From Ruegeria sp. (GTDB lineage Bacteria; Pseudomonadota; Alphaproteobacteria; Rhodobacterales; Rhodobacteraceae): a stretch of DNA of 35,043 nt. Every line of letters starts with the position of its first letter. The first letter of the stretch is position 1. The position numbers and the translations under genes were made by a program. Shown here one piece after another: positions 1 through 7,559 of the stretch. The stretch is taken from NCBI RefSeq assembly GCF_028066395.1, contig NZ_JALCBM010000030.1:6796-41838 (forward strand). Reading direction: 5' to 3'. The notes under the pieces were generated by a model. That model saw only the letters and a list, made by a program, of their open reading frames with translations, was not told the DNA's origin and did not search any database.

Positions 1-601
1 GCATTTCCCCGATCACGGCATTTTCGGCGAAGAACACGGGTTCGAAGGTCAGGACCGCCGCGAGGTCTGGATTGTCGACCCGATTGACGGCACCCGGTCT
101 TTTCTGTCCGGCCACCCGCTGTTCGGCTTCCTGTTGGGGCATCTGGTGGATGGCAAGCCGGATATCGGTGTCATCGGCATGCCTGCGCTGAACGAGGTTT
201 TTCTGGGCGTGCCGGGGCAAGGTGCCACGCTGAATGGCGAACCGATCCGGACGTCGACTCAGACCCGGTTGGACCAATCCATCCTGTTTGTGAACGAGGG
301 CGACAAGATCCACCGGGATTACCCCGTCCTGTTCGGCCGTCTGATGCAATCGGGGCAAACCCGCCGCTTTACCTATGACTGTTACCCGCACGCCCTGCTG
401 GCTGCGGGCTATGTGGACGCGGTGATTGACTATGATCTGCAACCCTATGACTATCTGCCCGTTCAGGCCGTCGTCGCCGCTGCCGGAGGCATTATGACCG
501 ATTGGGATGGCAAGGCGCTGGACCTGAACTCTGATGGGCGCGTGATCTCGGCAGCCACGTCCGAGTTGCATGCCGAGATGCTGGATCTGGTGCGCGGGTA
601 A
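1..601 (+). CDS. hisN: Histidinol-phosphatase / inositol monophosphatase family protein (5' truncated by window)
   Basis: The reading frame is open from base 2 to a stop at 599-601, so the first visible ATG (134) is internal and the gene begins before the window. About 199 codons are visible. The fragment carries the inositol-monophosphatase metal site: GEE, then WIVDPIDGTRSF, which supplies the Mg2+-binding Glu and Asp residues. The C-terminal half contains a YDYLPVQAVVAAAGG stretch and the WDGKAL segment typical of the family. Members dephosphorylate small phosphate monoesters in the cytoplasm. The GTRSF variant and the C-terminal pattern fit the HisN-type histidinol-phosphatase subgroup best, which I infer from memory of the family. 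A generic inositol-1-phosphatase or 3'(2'),5'-bisphosphate nucleotidase-like role is the alternative. The next gene starts 6 bases later, suggesting co-transcription. Confidence 0.8.
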   Translation, partial: HFPDHGIFGEEHGFEGQDRREVWIVDPIDGTRSFLSGHPLFGFLLGHLVDGKPDIGVIGMPALNEVFLGVPGQGATLNGEPIRTSTQTRLDQSILFVNEGDKIHRDYPVLFGRLMQSGQTRRFTYDCYPHALLAAGYVDAVIDYDLQPYDYLPVQAVVAAAGGIMTDWDGKALDLNSDGRVISAATSELHAEMLDLVRG

Positions 602-607
602 CCCAAA

Positions 608-2305
608 ATGGCGATTGTCAGTTTTATCATAAGCCTTGCCGGAGCGACCATGCTGCTGCTGTACGCGGTGCGCATGGTGCGTACAGGGATCGAGCGCAGC
701 TATGGTGCCTCGTTCCAGCGGGTGATGACCGGCCAGCGCAGCTATACGCAGGCGTCGATGGTGGGCCTTACGATGGCCATCGTGCTGCAAAGCTCGGCCG
801 CGGTTGCGCTGTTGTCCTCGGGGTTTGCAGCCAGCGGGATGCTGGGGTTTTCCACCGGGTTGGCGATTGTGCTGGGTGGCGATCTGGGTTCGGCCCTGAT
901 CATCCAAATCTTGTCGTTCAAACTGGACTGGTTGGTGCCTCTGCTGCTGGCGATAGGTGGTTACCTGTTCGTCAAGACCGAGGCGAAGAAGGCCCGGCAG
1001 CTGGGGCGTATCCTGATGGGGGTGGCCTTTATCCTGATCTCGCTGCGGTTCCTGCGCGAGGCGATGGACCCGATCCGCGACAGCGCCTTTCTGCCCGCAA
1101 TCGCCGATTATCTGGCGCGGGACTATATCACCGCCTTTCTGGTCGGCGGCGCGCTGGCTTTTGTGATGCATTCCTCGGTCGCGGCAATCCTGATGTGTGT
1201 GACGCTGGTTCAGATCGGTGCCATTCCCTTTGCCGCTGGCCTGTCGCTGGTGCTGGGCGCAAATTTCGGCTCGGCCTTTATCCCGGTCTGGTTGACGCGC
1301 GGGATGGAGATACCTGCGCGGCGCATCCCCTATGCCAACCTCGCTTTACGTGGCAGTTGGGCTGTGGTCACACTGTTTGCGGCCAATCTGGCACTTCGGG
1401 GCGGGCTGTTGGGCGACCCGCAGGGTGGGCAGATGCTGGTCAACGCGCATCTGGCCTTCAACGCTTCGCTTCTGGTGCTGGCCCTGCCATTTTGTGGCCG
1501 CCTGCAGGGTCTGTTCGTGCGGCTGATGCCTGAACCGATGACGGCCAGTGCCGCTGCACAGAATGCGCGACCGGGCAGCGTTCTAGACATGCGCACCCTC
1601 GACAGCCCCAGCCAGTCGCTCTCCAGCCTCAAGCGCGAGCTTTTGCGGATGAGCGATCTGGTCGAGGCGATGTTTCGCCCCATGCTGGAGCTGTACCGGA
1701 CCGGCGACAAGGAACAAATCCGTGCAGTGCGTGAGATGGATGAGGATGTGAACGACTGCCTGTCCGGCATCCGCCGCTATGTGGCCGCCATACCGGCCGA
1801 TGGCTTTGGTAAGGACAACGCCAAGATCGCCCGCGACCTGATGGAATATGCCATCCGGCTGGAAACCGCAGGCGATGTGGTGGCCAAACGTCTGGCAGTG
1901 CTGGCGGCCACCATGCGCAAAAAGGGGGCCTCATTCTCGAAAGAGGGCTGGCAAGAGCTAATCGAGATGCATGAAAGCATCATGGCCAATCTCAAACTGG
2001 CCTCGAACGTGCTGATCTCGGATGATCTGGAAAGCGCGCGGTTGCTGAGCCTGGAAAAGACCGAGATCAAGCGGGCCGAGCGCGACAGCCGCAAACGCCA
2101 CCTCAAGCGGTTGCAACATGGCACGACCGAAAGCTTTGAGACCAGCGATATCCATCTGGAAACCCTGCGCGCCTTCCGCGAGTTCAACAGTCATATTGCG
2201 GCAGTCGCTTATCCGATCCTCTACCGCAATGGGCAGTTGCTGGAAACGCGGCTGATCGAGGATATGCCGCAGGTTGAAGACAGCGAAACCGAGGTCAAGG
2301 GATGA
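608..2305 (+). CDS. Na/Pi cotransporter family protein with C-terminal PhoU-like domain
   Basis: 565-residue membrane protein. The N-terminal ~310 residues form two inverted Na_Pi_cotrans repeats. The first has the QSSA motif (LQSSAAVALLSSG), and the second has a variant with His in place of Gln (MHSSVAAILM). Residues ~335-550 are soluble, helical and charged, with the layout of a PhoU-like domain, as in bacterial NptA/YjbB-type proteins. Such proteins move phosphate with sodium; in bacteria some export excess phosphate and the PhoU part probably gates the channel. It begins 6 bases after the upstream phosphatase gene and its stop overlaps the next start (ATGA), so it sits inside a tight operon. 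The functional link with the downstream amidohydrolase and ligase is unclear. No frameshift was seen. Confidence 0.88.
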   Translation: MAIVSFIISLAGATMLLLYAVRMVRTGIERSYGASFQRVMTGQRSYTQASMVGLTMAIVLQSSAAVALLSSGFAASGMLGFSTGLAIVLGGDLGSALIIQILSFKLDWLVPLLLAIGGYLFVKTEAKKARQLGRILMGVAFILISLRFLREAMDPIRDSAFLPAIADYLARDYITAFLVGGALAFVMHSSVAAILMCVTLVQIGAIPFAAGLSLVLGANFGSAFIPVWLTRGMEIPARRIPYANLALRGSWAVVTLFAANLALRGGLLGDPQGGQMLVNAHLAFNASLLVLALPFCGRLQGLFVRLMPEPMTASAAAQNARPGSVLDMRTLDSPSQSLSSLKRELLRMSDLVEAMFRPMLELYRTGDKEQIRAVREMDEDVNDCLSGIRRYVAAIPADGFGKDNAKIARDLMEYAIRLETAGDVVAKRLAVLAATMRKKGASFSKEGWQELIEMHESIMANLKLASNVLISDDLESARLLSLEKTEIKRAERDSRKRHLKRLQHGTTESFETSDIHLETLRAFREFNSHIAAVAYPILYRNGQLLETRLIEDMPQVEDSETEVKG

Positions 2306-3051
2306 CCGCCCCGGTCGAAATACTCAACCCGACGGGCAAGGGCCGGGTGGTTGTGCTGTGCGAACATGCCAGCAACCGCATCCCGGACGAATACGATGGC
2401 CTGGGATTGGCCGAGGCCGACCGGACCAGCCACGCCGCCTGGGATCCAGGCGCGCGGGCCCTGTCACTGGCCCTGTCGCGGGCGCTGGACGCGCCGGTTG
2501 TGGCCTCGACGGTGTCGCGGCTGGTCTATGACTGCAACCGCCCGCCCGAGGCCGCCAGCGCGATGCCCGAGAAATCGGAACTGATCGCGGTGCCCGGGAA
2601 TGTCGGCCTGACGCAGGCACAGCGCGATGCCCGCACGGCGGCGGTTTACGATCCCTTCTGCGCGGCGGTGGCCCGGGTTCTGGACACGCGCGGGCCGGAC
2701 ACGGTGGTGGTGACGGTGCATTCCTTCACCCCGGTCTACTACGGCAAGCTTCGGGCGGTCGAATTGGGCTTGCTGCATGACGACGACAGCCGTCTGGTCG
2801 ATGCCATGCTGAATCATGTGGATCGCATCCCGCACCGCCGGACTGAGCGGAACCAGCCCTATGGCCCTGCCGACGGCGTGACCCATTCCCTGCGCCTGCA
2901 CGCGCTGAGCCGGGGTCTGGCCAATGTCATGATCGAAGTGCGCAACGACCTGATGCGCACCGACGAACAGGTCGCCACCATGGCGACAGACATACTGGCG
3001 CTGCTGGAACCGGCGCTGAAGGATATCACGATCAGGGAGGGCGCATCGTGA
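2302..3051 (+). CDS. N-formylglutamate amidohydrolase family protein
   Basis: 249 residues of the FGase family. Visible family motifs are CEHASNRIP near the N-terminus, WDPGARALSLALSRAL, and VTVHSFTPVYYGK in the middle. Named members hydrolyse N-formyl-L-glutamate to formate and glutamate, but many relatives of this subgroup have unknown amide substrates. The start overlaps the stop of the Na/Pi transporter (ATGA), and the stop overlaps the GTG start of the glutamine-synthetase-like gene (GTGA), so translation is probably coupled. Sitting directly before a glutamate-amide-forming ligase, it could hydrolyse a gamma-glutamyl or N-substituted glutamate product rather than formylglutamate. That is inference from context. 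No hut genes are adjacent, which argues against a plain histidine-degradation role. Confidence 0.85.
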   Translation: MTAPVEILNPTGKGRVVVLCEHASNRIPDEYDGLGLAEADRTSHAAWDPGARALSLALSRALDAPVVASTVSRLVYDCNRPPEAASAMPEKSELIAVPGNVGLTQAQRDARTAAVYDPFCAAVARVLDTRGPDTVVVTVHSFTPVYYGKLRAVELGLLHDDDSRLVDAMLNHVDRIPHRRTERNQPYGPADGVTHSLRLHALSRGLANVMIEVRNDLMRTDEQVATMATDILALLEPALKDITIREGAS

Positions 3052-4409
3052 GCGGAACACTCAGTTTTGACGATCTTAAATCGCGTGTATCGGCGGATGA
3101 GATCGACACGGTTTTGGTCTGCATGGTCGACATGCAGGGGCGTTTGATGGGCAAACGCTTTCATGCCGGTCATTTCGTTGCGGGCGCGTGGGAAGAGACC
3201 CATTGCTGCAACTACCTGCTGGCCACCGATCTGGAAATGGGCACGCCGGACGGCTATGCCTCGACCTCTTGGGAACGGGGCTATGGCGACTATGTGATGA
3301 AGCCTGATCTGGACACGTTGCGCCTGGTACCGTGGCTGGAAGGCACGGCGATGGTGATGTGCGACGTGCTGGATCATCATACGCATGAAGAGGTCCCGCA
3401 CGCGCCACGCTCGGTCCTGAAAAAGCAGGTCAATCGTCTTAAAGAGATGGGCTATGAGGCGATGTGCGCGACCGAGCTGGAGTTCTTCCTGTTCGAGAAA
3501 AGCTTTGATGAAATCCGCAAGGAGGGTTTTCGCAATCTGGAGCCGATCTCGGGCTATAACGAAGACTATCACATCCTTCAGACTACCAAGGAAGAGCATG
3601 TGATGCGCCCGATCCGCAACCATTTGTGGAATGCGGGTATCCCGGTCGAAAACAGCAAGGGTGAGGCAGAAACCGGGCAGGAAGAACTGAACATCAAATA
3701 CGCACCCGCGATGCAGACGGCCGAGTATCACTCGATCGCCAAAAACGCGGTGAAAGAGATTGCTTGGCAACACGGCCATGCAGCGACCTTCTTGCCGAAA
3801 TGGCATCACGAGAAGGTCGGCAGTTCCAGCCATGTACATCAATCGCTGTGGAAGGACGGGGCGCCAATCTTTTTCGACGAAAAAGATTCGCTCGGCATGT
3901 CGGCGGTGATGAAAAGCTACATGGCGGGGCTGCTGAAATACGCCGCCGATTACACCTGTTTCATGGCGCCGTATATCAACAGCTACAAGCGGTTCATGAA
4001 GGGCACCTTTGCGCCGACGCGGATCATCTGGTCGGTGGACAACCGCACCGCCGGGTTTCGTTTGTGCGGCGACGGGACCAAGGCGATCCGGGTGGAGTGC
4101 CGTATCCCGGGGTCGGACATGAACCCCTATCTGGCGATGGCGGGGATGCTGGCCGCTGGGATCGCGGGCATCGAGGAAGGGCTGGAACTGCAGCCGCCCA
4201 CCAAAGGCGATGTCTATCAGGGCGAGACGGGCATGATCCCGGCCAATCTGCGCGATGCGCGGGATGCGCTGCACGGGTCGGCGATGCTGCGGGCGGCGAT
4301 GGGGGATGAGGTGGTTGACCACTATACCCGTGCCGCAGAGGTGGAGATCGAGGAATTCGAGCGCGTGGTGACGGATTGGGAAATTGCCCGCGGGTTCGAG
4401 CGAGCTTGA
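3048..4409 (+). CDS. Glutamine synthetase family protein, probable gamma-glutamyl-amine ligase
   Basis: 453 residues, ATP-dependent glutamine synthetase fold of the short PuuA/GlnT-like type. I see the nucleotide/metal-site Glu in ATELEFFLF, the second metal cluster GEAETGQEELNIKY, the HVHQSLW signature, NSYKRF, NRTAGFR, and the PGSDMNPYLAMA motif near the C-terminus. The start is GTG at 3048, overlapping the previous stop and preceded by a strong AGGGAGG ribosome site at 3034-3040. Paralogues of this type ligate glutamate to amines (putrescine, ethanolamine, isopropylamine) instead of ammonia, as the first step of gamma-glutamylated amine degradation. The neighbouring amidohydrolase, aldehyde dehydrogenase remnant, alcohol dehydrogenase and polyamine-type ABC importer favour that role. 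A true ammonia-assimilating enzyme is less likely. The substrate cannot be read from the sequence. Confidence 0.86.
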   Translation: MSGTLSFDDLKSRVSADEIDTVLVCMVDMQGRLMGKRFHAGHFVAGAWEETHCCNYLLATDLEMGTPDGYASTSWERGYGDYVMKPDLDTLRLVPWLEGTAMVMCDVLDHHTHEEVPHAPRSVLKKQVNRLKEMGYEAMCATELEFFLFEKSFDEIRKEGFRNLEPISGYNEDYHILQTTKEEHVMRPIRNHLWNAGIPVENSKGEAETGQEELNIKYAPAMQTAEYHSIAKNAVKEIAWQHGHAATFLPKWHHEKVGSSSHVHQSLWKDGAPIFFDEKDSLGMSAVMKSYMAGLLKYAADYTCFMAPYINSYKRFMKGTFAPTRIIWSVDNRTAGFRLCGDGTKAIRVECRIPGSDMNPYLAMAGMLAAGIAGIEEGLELQPPTKGDVYQGETGMIPANLRDARDALHGSAMLRAAMGDEVVDHYTRAAEVEIEEFERVVTDWEIARGFERA

Positions 4410-4438
4410 GGTTGGGTCAGGCTGGGGGCTCTGCCCGC

Positions 4439-4516
4439 CGCCATTGGTGCTCGAACCAATGGCGCACAAATGGCGGCTCCCCGGGATATTTTTGGCCAGA
4501 TGAAGCAGGGGACCCT
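4439..4516 (+). repeat. Hairpin plus Roseobacter-style intergenic motif
   Basis: A perfect 10-bp stem (CGCCATTGGT with ACCAATGGCG, 4439-4464, loop GCTCGA) lies 30 bases after the ligase stop. It is followed by CCCCGGGATATTTTTGGCC (4489-4507) and AGATGAAG. The hairpin could end or stabilise the upstream transcript, although no T-tract follows directly. The ATATTTTTGGCCAGATGAAG string resembles short motifs I recall as recurrent between genes in Roseobacter genomes. I cannot verify its copy number here, and no second copy was noticed in the window. Confidence 0.45.
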
Positions 4517-4540
4517 GTTTCTTTCGGAAATGGAGCGGAC

Positions 4541-4873
4541 GTGGGGCAGGTTTTGCAATGTGTCTCGCCGATTGACGGATCGGTTTATGCGGAACGTGAG
4601 GTTCTGTCGTGTGAGGCGATGTTTGAGGTTGCGGGTCGGGCGCAGGCTTTCCACGGGGCGTGCGGGCCTGAGGATGTGTTCCTGAGCCATGACGTGACCA
4701 ATGATCTGATTGCAGACAATGAGTTCGACTTCGTGAACCGGGCCGATTATCCAGACGCCGGGTTTTACTGGACCGGCTGAAAGAACACCGGGCGGGGTGG
4801 CGGATTGTCCGTCATCGGCTATCACAACCTGACACGCCCCAAATCCTACCATCTGAAGAAGGTAACATCATGA
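4541..4873 (+). pseudogene. Remnant of an aldehyde dehydrogenase gene (internally deleted, nonsense codon)
   Basis: One frame from GTG 4541 (GGAG ribosome site at 4532-4535) first encodes QVLQCVSPIDGSVYAERE, the characteristic N-terminus of an aldehyde dehydrogenase. Later the same frame encodes FVNRADYPDAGFYWTG, then a TGA at 4778-4780, then KNTGRGGGLSVIGYHNLTR and PKSYHLKK, which together are the C-terminal end of the same family (usual form ...NRADYLDP..WTGVK.TGRGG.LS..GY..LTRPKSYHL). Intact members are roughly 460-490 residues; only about 110 codons remain. The NAD-binding core and the catalytic Cys and Glu are therefore gone. The TGA stands where a Val codon is expected. The old stop (4871-4873) overlaps the ATG of the next gene as ATGA, showing that the aldehyde and alcohol dehydrogenases were once translationally coupled. 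Confidence 0.85.
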
Positions 4874-6015
4874 GCCTTGTTGGAAATTGGTCCTATCCGA
4901 CCGCAATCAAGTTCGGCGCTGGCCGGATCAAGGAACTGCCCGAGGCCTGCGCGGCCGCCGGGATGAAACGTCCCCTGCTGGTCACCGACAAGGGGCTGGC
5001 CGATCTGCCGATCACCGCGGCGACGCTGGATATTATGGAGGCCGCCGGTCTGGGCCGGGGCCTGTTTGCGGATGTGGACCCGAACCCGAATGAAAAGAAC
5101 CTCGAGGCCGGTGTCGCGGCTTACAACGCGGGTGGCCATGACGGGGTGATTGCGTTCGGCGGAGGCTCGGGTCTGGATCTGGGCAAGATGGTTGCCTTCA
5201 TGTGCGGCCAGACGCGGCCCGTGTGGGATTTTGAGGATATTGGCGACTGGTGGACCCGCGCCGACGCCGCTGCCATCGCGCCGATCATCGCCGTGCCGAC
5301 GACTGCCGGGACGGGGTCGGAAGTGGGGCGCGCCAGCGTTATCACCAATTCCGAAACCCACGCCAAGAAGATCATCTTTCACCCCAAGGTGCTGCCGACA
5401 GTCGTGATCTGCGACCCCGAACTGACCGTGGGCATGCCCAAGTTCATCACCGCAGGCACCGGTCTGGATGCCTTTGCCCATTGTGTCGAGGCGTTCAGCA
5501 GTCCGCACTACCATCCGATGAGCCAAGGTATCGCGCTGGAAGGGATGCGTCTGGTCAAGGATTACCTGCCGCGCGCCTATGCCGATGGCACCGATATCGA
5601 AGCCCGCGCCCAGATGATGAGCGCAGCGGCCATGGGCGCCACCGCTTTCCAGAAGGGGCTGGGCGCGATCCACGCCATGAGCCATCCGGTCGGGGCGGTG
5701 TTCAACACTCATCACGGCACCACCAACGCGGTCTGTATGCCCAGCGTTCTGGAGTTCAATGCCCCTGTGATCGCCAACCGTTTCGATCAGGCTGCGGCCT
5801 ATCTGGGAATCGCGGGCGGCTTTGATGGGTTCCGTGCCTTCGTGCAGGAGTTCAACGACAGCCTCGGCATCCCGCGCAGGCTTGCCGATCTGGGGGTCAC
5901 CCAAGAGGCTATCCCCGAACTGGTCAAAGGGGCAATCATCGACCCGTCCTGCGGCGGAAACCCTATCGCGTTGACCGAAGAAAACCTCTCGGACCTTTTC
6001 GAGGCGGTGATTTAA
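4870..6015 (+). CDS. Iron-containing alcohol dehydrogenase
   Basis: 381 residues, group III (Fe-dependent) NAD(P)+ alcohol dehydrogenase. The nucleotide-binding motif FGGGSGLDLGK is at ~96-106, and PTTAGTGSEVGR at ~143-154. By alignment with FucO-type enzymes the metal ligands are D200, H204 (GLDAFAHCVEAF), H268 and H282 (HAMSHPVGAVFNTHHG). All four are present, so the enzyme should be active. It converts an alcohol to an aldehyde or the reverse. The start overlaps the old aldehyde dehydrogenase stop (ATGA). Next to the glutamine-synthetase-like ligase and the aldehyde dehydrogenase remnant, a hydroxyl-bearing amine or its gamma-glutamyl derivative is a plausible substrate, but that is inference. 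Confidence 0.9.
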   Translation: MSLVGNWSYPTAIKFGAGRIKELPEACAAAGMKRPLLVTDKGLADLPITAATLDIMEAAGLGRGLFADVDPNPNEKNLEAGVAAYNAGGHDGVIAFGGGSGLDLGKMVAFMCGQTRPVWDFEDIGDWWTRADAAAIAPIIAVPTTAGTGSEVGRASVITNSETHAKKIIFHPKVLPTVVICDPELTVGMPKFITAGTGLDAFAHCVEAFSSPHYHPMSQGIALEGMRLVKDYLPRAYADGTDIEARAQMMSAAAMGATAFQKGLGAIHAMSHPVGAVFNTHHGTTNAVCMPSVLEFNAPVIANRFDQAAAYLGIAGGFDGFRAFVQEFNDSLGIPRRLADLGVTQEAIPELVKGAIIDPSCGGNPIALTEENLSDLFEAVI

Positions 6016-6317
6016 CGGATTTGGCGGGCATGTGGCGATCTGTCATACCCGAATCCTGGTCCCGGCGCGTGGGCGGCGGGACAACCCTTTGAAATACAAA
6101 AAACGACTGAACAACCACGTTTTCCGCCAGTTTCCGGAAGGCTGGAAAAACAGATGCGATATGAGCCTGGATTTCACATAACTGTCGCAATCCAAATCGT
6201 ATATCTGGACCTATCGAAAGGCTTCAACTGTCACTTTTGGACTGACAGCCCTGCGGGAAAAGTTTAGCCTGCACTTATAACAACAATTCAAAAATCCAAC
6301 TAAGGGAGAACCTAACT
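6016..6317 (+). promoter_or_regulatory. Leader upstream of the ABC transporter operon with an inverted repeat
   Basis: This 302-base stretch has no convincing gene. It is more AT-rich toward its 3' end and holds a perfect inverted repeat CTGTCA-N9-TGACAG (6228-6248), a possible operator. A TATAAC-like -10 element lies at 6276-6281 without a clear -35 partner at normal spacing. An AAGGGAGAA ribosome site (6302-6310) precedes the transporter binding-protein start. The length suggests that the transporter has its own regulated promoter, separate from the upstream enzymes. Confidence 0.45.
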
Positions 6318-7442
6318 ATGACAACTCATAAAACCCTGAACCGCCGTACGGTGCTGAAAGGCGCCGGTGCTGCGGCTCTGGCGGCCCCGCTGTATAGCAA
6401 AAGCGCGCTGGCCTCTTCGGGTGAGATCAACATCCTGATGTGGTCGGACTATCTGCCGCCCAGCTTCATTCAGGAGTTCGAGACCCTGACCGGCATCAAG
6501 GTGAACTACACCGGTATCGGCTCGAACGAAGAAATCATCAACAAGATGAAGGCGACCAAGGGTCAGGGCTTTGACATCGTCTCGCCGACCAACAACCGTT
6601 CGCTTCAGTGGGAGCCGCTGGAACTGCTGCAGCCGTTCGACATGAACAAGGTTCCGATTGATCTGGTGAACCCGGCGATGGCCAAGATCGGCACCGAAGC
6701 GTGGAACTTTGGCGGTTCCGGCGCGCATTGGCTGCCGCATATCTGGGGCACCGAAGGTATTGCCTATCGCACCGACCTGTGGCTGCCCGAAGGTGACGCG
6801 CCGTCCTATGGCGATGTCTGGTCGGAAGAGAACGCGGGCAAGACCATGGGCCGGGCGCATTCGATGATGCTGGGCGCGGGTCTGTACATGGAAGCCTCGG
6901 GCGAGATGGAGCCGGGTTCGGTCTGGGCCGCATATGGTGACGAAGACACCATGCGCAAGGTCTGGGGTCAGATCACCGACTGGTGCATCGCGCGCAAGAA
7001 CCGGATCAAGCTGATCTGGAACGACGCCGACACCCAGAAAAACGGCCTGCTGAACGAAGGTGTGGTTGTTGGCCAGACCTGGGACGGCCCGCCGCTGGCG
7101 CTGAAATCCGCTGGTGAGCCGGTGCATTATCAAGCTCCGGTCGAAGGTGCGATGGCCTGGGTTGATGGTCTGGCAATGCCGTCGGGTGCCGCCAATATCG
7201 ATCAGATCTATGCCTTCATCGACTTTGCCTATCAGGCGAAGCCGGCCGGTGTGGCGATCGACAGCCATGGCTACAACTCGCCGGTTCTGGGTGCCGACCA
7301 GTATTCGGGCGACACCTACAAGAAGAACTTCGCCGAAGCCTATCCGGGCGACTCGCTGGCCAACCTGAACCCGTGGCCGGCCGAAGCACCCTGGTACGCG
7401 GAAACCCGGACCGAGTTCGTCAACAAGTTCAAGAGCGCCTGA
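6318..7442 (+). CDS. ABC transporter substrate-binding protein, polyamine (PotD/PotF) type
   Basis: 374 residues. The N-terminus has a twin-arginine signal (NRRTVLKG followed by a small hydrophobic Ala-rich stretch, cleavage likely after SALA), so the protein is probably exported folded by Tat to the periplasm. The mature part begins with EINILMWSDYLPPSFIQEFE, the standard opening of spermidine/putrescine-type binding proteins. A strong ribosome site AAGGGAGAA lies about 8 bases before the ATG. It delivers its ligand to the permease and ATPase encoded just downstream. Family members bind polyamines, other amines or organic cations. The ligand is not identifiable from sequence, but the upstream gamma-glutamyl ligase and dehydrogenases support an amine or amino alcohol. 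Confidence 0.87.
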   Translation: MTTHKTLNRRTVLKGAGAAALAAPLYSKSALASSGEINILMWSDYLPPSFIQEFETLTGIKVNYTGIGSNEEIINKMKATKGQGFDIVSPTNNRSLQWEPLELLQPFDMNKVPIDLVNPAMAKIGTEAWNFGGSGAHWLPHIWGTEGIAYRTDLWLPEGDAPSYGDVWSEENAGKTMGRAHSMMLGAGLYMEASGEMEPGSVWAAYGDEDTMRKVWGQITDWCIARKNRIKLIWNDADTQKNGLLNEGVVVGQTWDGPPLALKSAGEPVHYQAPVEGAMAWVDGLAMPSGAANIDQIYAFIDFAYQAKPAGVAIDSHGYNSPVLGADQYSGDTYKKNFAEAYPGDSLANLNPWPAEAPWYAETRTEFVNKFKSA

Positions 7443-7457
7443 TCGTCTTGAAACAGG

Positions 7458-7481
7458 GCCCCTCGCGCACGCGCGGGGGGC
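7458..7481 (+). promoter_or_regulatory. Intercistronic hairpin after the binding-protein gene
   Basis: A 10-bp GC stem (one T-G pair) closes a 4-base loop (7468-7471) 15 bases after the binding-protein stop, and no T-tract follows. Hairpins at this place in ABC operons often protect the upstream message or partly stop transcription, so that binding protein is made in excess over the membrane parts. That role is inferred. Confidence 0.55.
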
Positions 7482-7559
7482 ATCCACCCGCCCACCATCC
7501 CGGTGGAGCGGATAATGATGTGGTGTGGCTGCCAGCCATATCTCAGGGAGATACCAAAG

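Noticed and set aside
2859..4469. A 536-codon open frame on the minus strand
   Set aside because: It lies fully antisense to the amidohydrolase and ligase genes, which have clear family motifs and ribosome sites. Its His/Arg-rich translation matches no family and is typical of a GC-rich shadow frame.
4376..4780. A 134-codon open frame that would start inside the ligase gene as a new small protein
   Set aside because: Its first part is ligase 3' end and spacer read out of frame. Only the portion from 4541 is meaningful, and that is the aldehyde dehydrogenase remnant.
6312..7487. A 391-codon minus-strand frame
   Set aside because: Antisense to the binding-protein gene, low-complexity Arg/Gly/Val composition, no ribosome site or family motif.
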